Positions 6,370 to 8,015 of a stretch of DNA of 8,015 nt are shown piece by piece (position 1 is the stretch's first letter; every line of letters starts with the position of its first letter). Below the pieces are notes generated by a model. The model ran no database searches. It was not told the origin of the DNA and saw only the letters and a program-made list of their open reading frames with translations. The DNA is from an uncultured Paraprevotella sp. (GTDB lineage Bacteria > Bacteroidota > Bacteroidia > Bacteroidales > Bacteroidaceae): positions 1 to 8,015 of the forward strand of contig CAAFWT010000025.1 of the NCBI GenBank assembly GCA_900766785.1, read 5' to 3'. The translations under genes were made by a program, and so were the position numbers.

Positions 6370-7818
6370 TCAAGGCTTCACTGCCTCATAAGCATATAGG
6401 CAAACGTTCTGACGTGTGTCACAGCTGCGATGAGGAGGAATATCCACACGGCGGAAGACATACCCCTCACGTGGAATAAAGCGGCGAGCATCCTCCTCTC
6501 CGATAATGAGATACCCACATGGGTCAGCAGGTCCGTCTTCTCCCCACACCCCCACACGGTCCTTCAGGTAAAAGTTGATGGTGAAATAATGCATCGGGTT
6601 ACCTGGCACACTTCCCGCCACATAACTGGTAAGGGGAGCATCGCCCACCTGTCTCTCAATGGCGCATGCTGTATCATAGTCACTCTTACGATTGAGCACG
6701 ATAGGCAACACCACAGCATAAGCAAGCGTATAGAGTGCTGCCACAGCGGTTGCCAGCCTACGGACAAAACGCTGGGTGTAGGTGCGGCAAAGATACTGAG
6801 CCACAAAGAAGGCCACAAAGGGATACATGGGCATGATATATACACCACGTTTGCTGCGAGGGATACAATAGAAGACAAACACGCAAAGGGCGGCCACCAA
6901 GGAGAATACCTCCGTGCGGTCCATATTCCGAAAACGCTCCCTGACAGCCTGCATGTTCCAACGCTTACAGATGACGGGGAGAACCATCAGAGTCCAGGGA
7001 AGCAGACCTGCAGGCAACATGACGAAATAATACCAGAGACCATTCTCATGACTCTGATAAGACATCTTACCCAGGAAACGGTATACATTCTCCTCCATGA
7101 ACAACTGCAGGAAACTATCTCCCTGCTGCTGATAGGCCGCATAATACCAGAGTGCAGGCAGAATCAGAGACACGACTGCACTGAGGGCCATCAGGATGGT
7201 CTCTCGAAGCCACCCCTCACGGCGCAGCAGAGCACACACCCATGCCACAGCACATGGAAGCACAATGGCCACAGGCCCCTTGGTGAGCGTACCCAGACTC
7301 ATGAGCAATATAGCCATCCAGGGGAGTCCGAACTTGCGACCACGCTCTTGCCATGACTCCAGAAGCATCATGGCACCGGCCATGCATAAGGTAAGAACCA
7401 TATCCACACGGCAGGCGAAAGCTGCCCGGAACATCTCAAAACTGGAAAAACTGATGAAAGCTGTCATAAGGGCCGTACGCCCATCTCTCCTGCGTGCATA
7501 AAAGAAGTAGACACCGAAAGCAAGCAGTATGGCAGACAAGGCACTGGGAAAACGTGCAACATACTCATTCACCTCACCCAGCAACATACCACATGCGGCC
7601 ACACACCAATGCATGAAAGGCGGTTTGTATGCTATCTCGCCACCATTGTTATGCGGCATGACCCAGTTGTCCTGAGCAATCATCGTCTGTGCCACTATGG
7701 CCTCCCGAGGTTCTCCCTTGGTATGAAAATCCGTCAGACCCAGCCAGGGAAGTGTCATCACTACGGTCAGGAAAAGCAAGACATAGAGATATCTCATCTT
7801 TTGAGGTGTAATTTCCAT
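6370..7818 (-). CDS. ArnT/PMT-like GT-C glycosyltransferase (family 39 type)
   Basis: A 482-residue integral membrane protein with roughly ten to twelve hydrophobic helices and a C-terminal soluble part of about 100 residues. It has the ArnT/PMT_2 signatures: a first periplasmic loop with FHTKGEPREA (E36, R38, E39; the acidic site), YKPPFMHW (64-71, with K65), ARFPSALSA near 88-96, and FACRVDMVL with R137 and D139. Such enzymes take a sugar from undecaprenyl phosphate in the periplasm and attach it to lipid A, LPS or protein; E. coli ArnT adds L-Ara4N to lipid A and is somewhat longer. It is transcribed towards the GtrA/GtrB operon, whose product could be its donor. The start at 7818 follows a purine-rich stretch and a -7 box. 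M8 (MRYLYVLL) is a possible later start. Acceptor unknown. Confidence 0.87.
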   Translation of the reverse strand: MEITPQKMRYLYVLLFLTVVMTLPWLGLTDFHTKGEPREAIVAQTMIAQDNWVMPHNNGGEIAYKPPFMHWCVAACGMLLGEVNEYVARFPSALSAILLAFGVYFFYARRRDGRTALMTAFISFSSFEMFRAAFACRVDMVLTLCMAGAMMLLESWQERGRKFGLPWMAILLMSLGTLTKGPVAIVLPCAVAWVCALLRREGWLRETILMALSAVVSLILPALWYYAAYQQQGDSFLQLFMEENVYRFLGKMSYQSHENGLWYYFVMLPAGLLPWTLMVLPVICKRWNMQAVRERFRNMDRTEVFSLVAALCVFVFYCIPRSKRGVYIMPMYPFVAFFVAQYLCRTYTQRFVRRLATAVAALYTLAYAVVLPIVLNRKSDYDTACAIERQVGDAPLTSYVAGSVPGNPMHYFTINFYLKDRVGVWGEDGPADPCGYLIIGEEDARRFIPREGYVFRRVDIPPHRSCDTRQNVCLYAYEAVKP

Positions 7819-7835
7819 ATTCCTTCTCTTTTTTG

Positions 7836-7843
7836 CAAATATA
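7836..7843 (-). promoter_or_regulatory. Probable -7 box for the ArnT-like gene
   Basis: On the minus strand TATATTTG (7843 to 7836) fits TAnnTTTG. It lies 17 bases before the ATG at 7818, predicting a very short leader with the purine-rich AAAAAAGAGAAGGAAT before the start. No TTG stands at the expected -33 distance, so the promoter may be weak or helped by other factors. Confidence 0.55.
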
Positions 7844-7881
7844 GGGAAAAAGCACGGAAGAGAAGATAAGAAGGCAGGAAA

Positions 7882-7904
7882 ATGACAGCGAACAAGACTG
7901 TCAT
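7882..7904. other. Perfect 7-pair hairpin upstream of the ArnT-like gene
   Basis: ATGACAG (7882-7888) and CTGTCAT (7898-7904) enclose a nine-base loop. On the minus strand the stem is followed by TTTCC and a pyrimidine-rich stretch, so it could end a minus-strand transcript entering from beyond the window, insulating the ArnT-like gene. The stem is short, so it may be incidental. The loop contains GCGAACAA, which recurs at 7947-7954 in the larger hairpin. Confidence 0.3.
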
Positions 7905-8015
7905 GTGTGGGCTCCTGACTTTATCACTTTTGTTAGCCATTAGATGGCGAACAATGATAATCAGCGAGTTACGTAGAATAATTGGGTGGTTTTGGGTGGC
8001 GCAAGCGAAAAAATG
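7882..8015 (+). CDS. Possible 5' end of an unidentified small ORF, runs off the window
   Basis: From ATG 7882 the frame stays open to the window edge (44 codons): MTANKTVMCGLLTLSLLLAI, then RWRTMIISELRR and IIGWFWVAQAKK. A later ATG in the same frame is at 7903. The short hydrophobic stretch followed by basic residues would fit a small membrane peptide, but I do not recognise a family. No -7 box or clear ribosome site precedes it. The segment is AT-rich compared with the genes to its left and contains a long hairpin, so the frame may be open by chance. Confidence 0.2.
   Translation, partial: MTANKTVMCGLLTLSLLLAIRWRTMIISELRRIIGWFWVAQAKK
7911..7969. repeat. Long imperfect inverted repeat (59 bases), structured element of unknown role
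   Basis: Five consecutive paired blocks line up around the loop TAG (7941-7943): GCCAT/ATGGC, TTGTT/AACAA, TTATCA/TGATAA, CTGA/TCAG and CTC/GAG. They are interrupted only by one A-G mismatch (7935/7949), two bulges on the left arm (CTT 7927-7929 and CT 7919-7920) and one on the right (C 7965). This gives 23 Watson-Crick pairs in 59 bases plus an outer G-T, far more than expected by chance. No T-tract follows on either strand, so it is not a simple terminator. It could be a structured RNA, a small palindromic repeat family member, or a decayed mobile-element end. Confidence 0.6.

Noticed and set aside
6430..7356. Plus-strand open frame of 308 codons antisense to the ArnT-like gene
   Set aside because: It is His- and Thr-rich with no recognisable motif and no promoter. 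It mirrors the codons of a hydrophobic membrane protein with clear family signatures on the other strand.
7911..7969. Integron attC site as an explanation of the long hairpin
   Set aside because: The outer ends lack the RYYYAAC / GTTRRRY core sites in the right places and order. GTT and AAC occur only in the inner stem, and no integrase is in the window.
1..8015. CRISPR array, tRNA, rRNA or insertion sequence
   Set aside because: I found no regularly spaced repeats, no cloverleaf or rRNA-like sequence, and no transposase motif on either strand.

Overview
The window looks like an ordinary chromosomal stretch from a Bacteroidota bacterium, most likely Bacteroidales (Prevotellaceae/Muribaculaceae-like, moderate GC). 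Three things suggest this. The first gene ends in the PglZ domain of a PorX-type response regulator and is followed at once by tsaE, an arrangement I know from this phylum. Start sites are preceded by the Bacteroidota -7 promoter box (TAnnTTTG). Classical Shine-Dalgarno sequences are mostly weak. Genus cannot be settled from the sequence alone.

Layout. (1) 1-681, plus strand: the 3' end of a PorX-like PglZ-domain response regulator, then complete tsaE (tRNA t6A synthesis ATPase). (2) 685-2201, minus strand: two translationally coupled genes, a cytosolic family 2 glycosyltransferase and a WaaP/KdkA-like sugar kinase, transcribed leftwards from a good promoter at 2218-2248. (3) 2202-2308: a compact divergent promoter region with paired AAGC-N-GCTT dyads and a five-codon leader ORF. 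(4) 2309-6306, plus strand: four overlapping genes, namely a membrane-anchored glycerophosphodiesterase-like protein, an LtaS-like phosphotransferase of the alkaline-phosphatase superfamily, a GtrA flippase-like protein and a GtrB/DPM-like polyprenyl-phosphate glycosyltransferase. (5) 6370-7818, minus strand: an ArnT/PMT-like GT-C glycosyltransferase convergent with the operon. (6) 7819-8015: promoter of the GT-C gene, then a low-GC stretch holding an unusually long imperfect hairpin and an open frame running off the window.

How the genes may work together. The block 685-7818 reads as a cell-envelope glycan or LPS-modification locus. The cytosolic glycosyltransferase and kinase would build and phosphorylate an inner-core sugar. 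The GtrB-like enzyme would charge undecaprenyl phosphate with a sugar, GtrA would flip it, and the ArnT-like enzyme would transfer it on the periplasmic side. The LtaS-like and GDPD-like pair would add and/or hydrolyse a phosphodiester-linked group there. Individual family assignments are well supported; substrates and the combined pathway are inference. I see no mobile element, CRISPR array, tRNA or rRNA.
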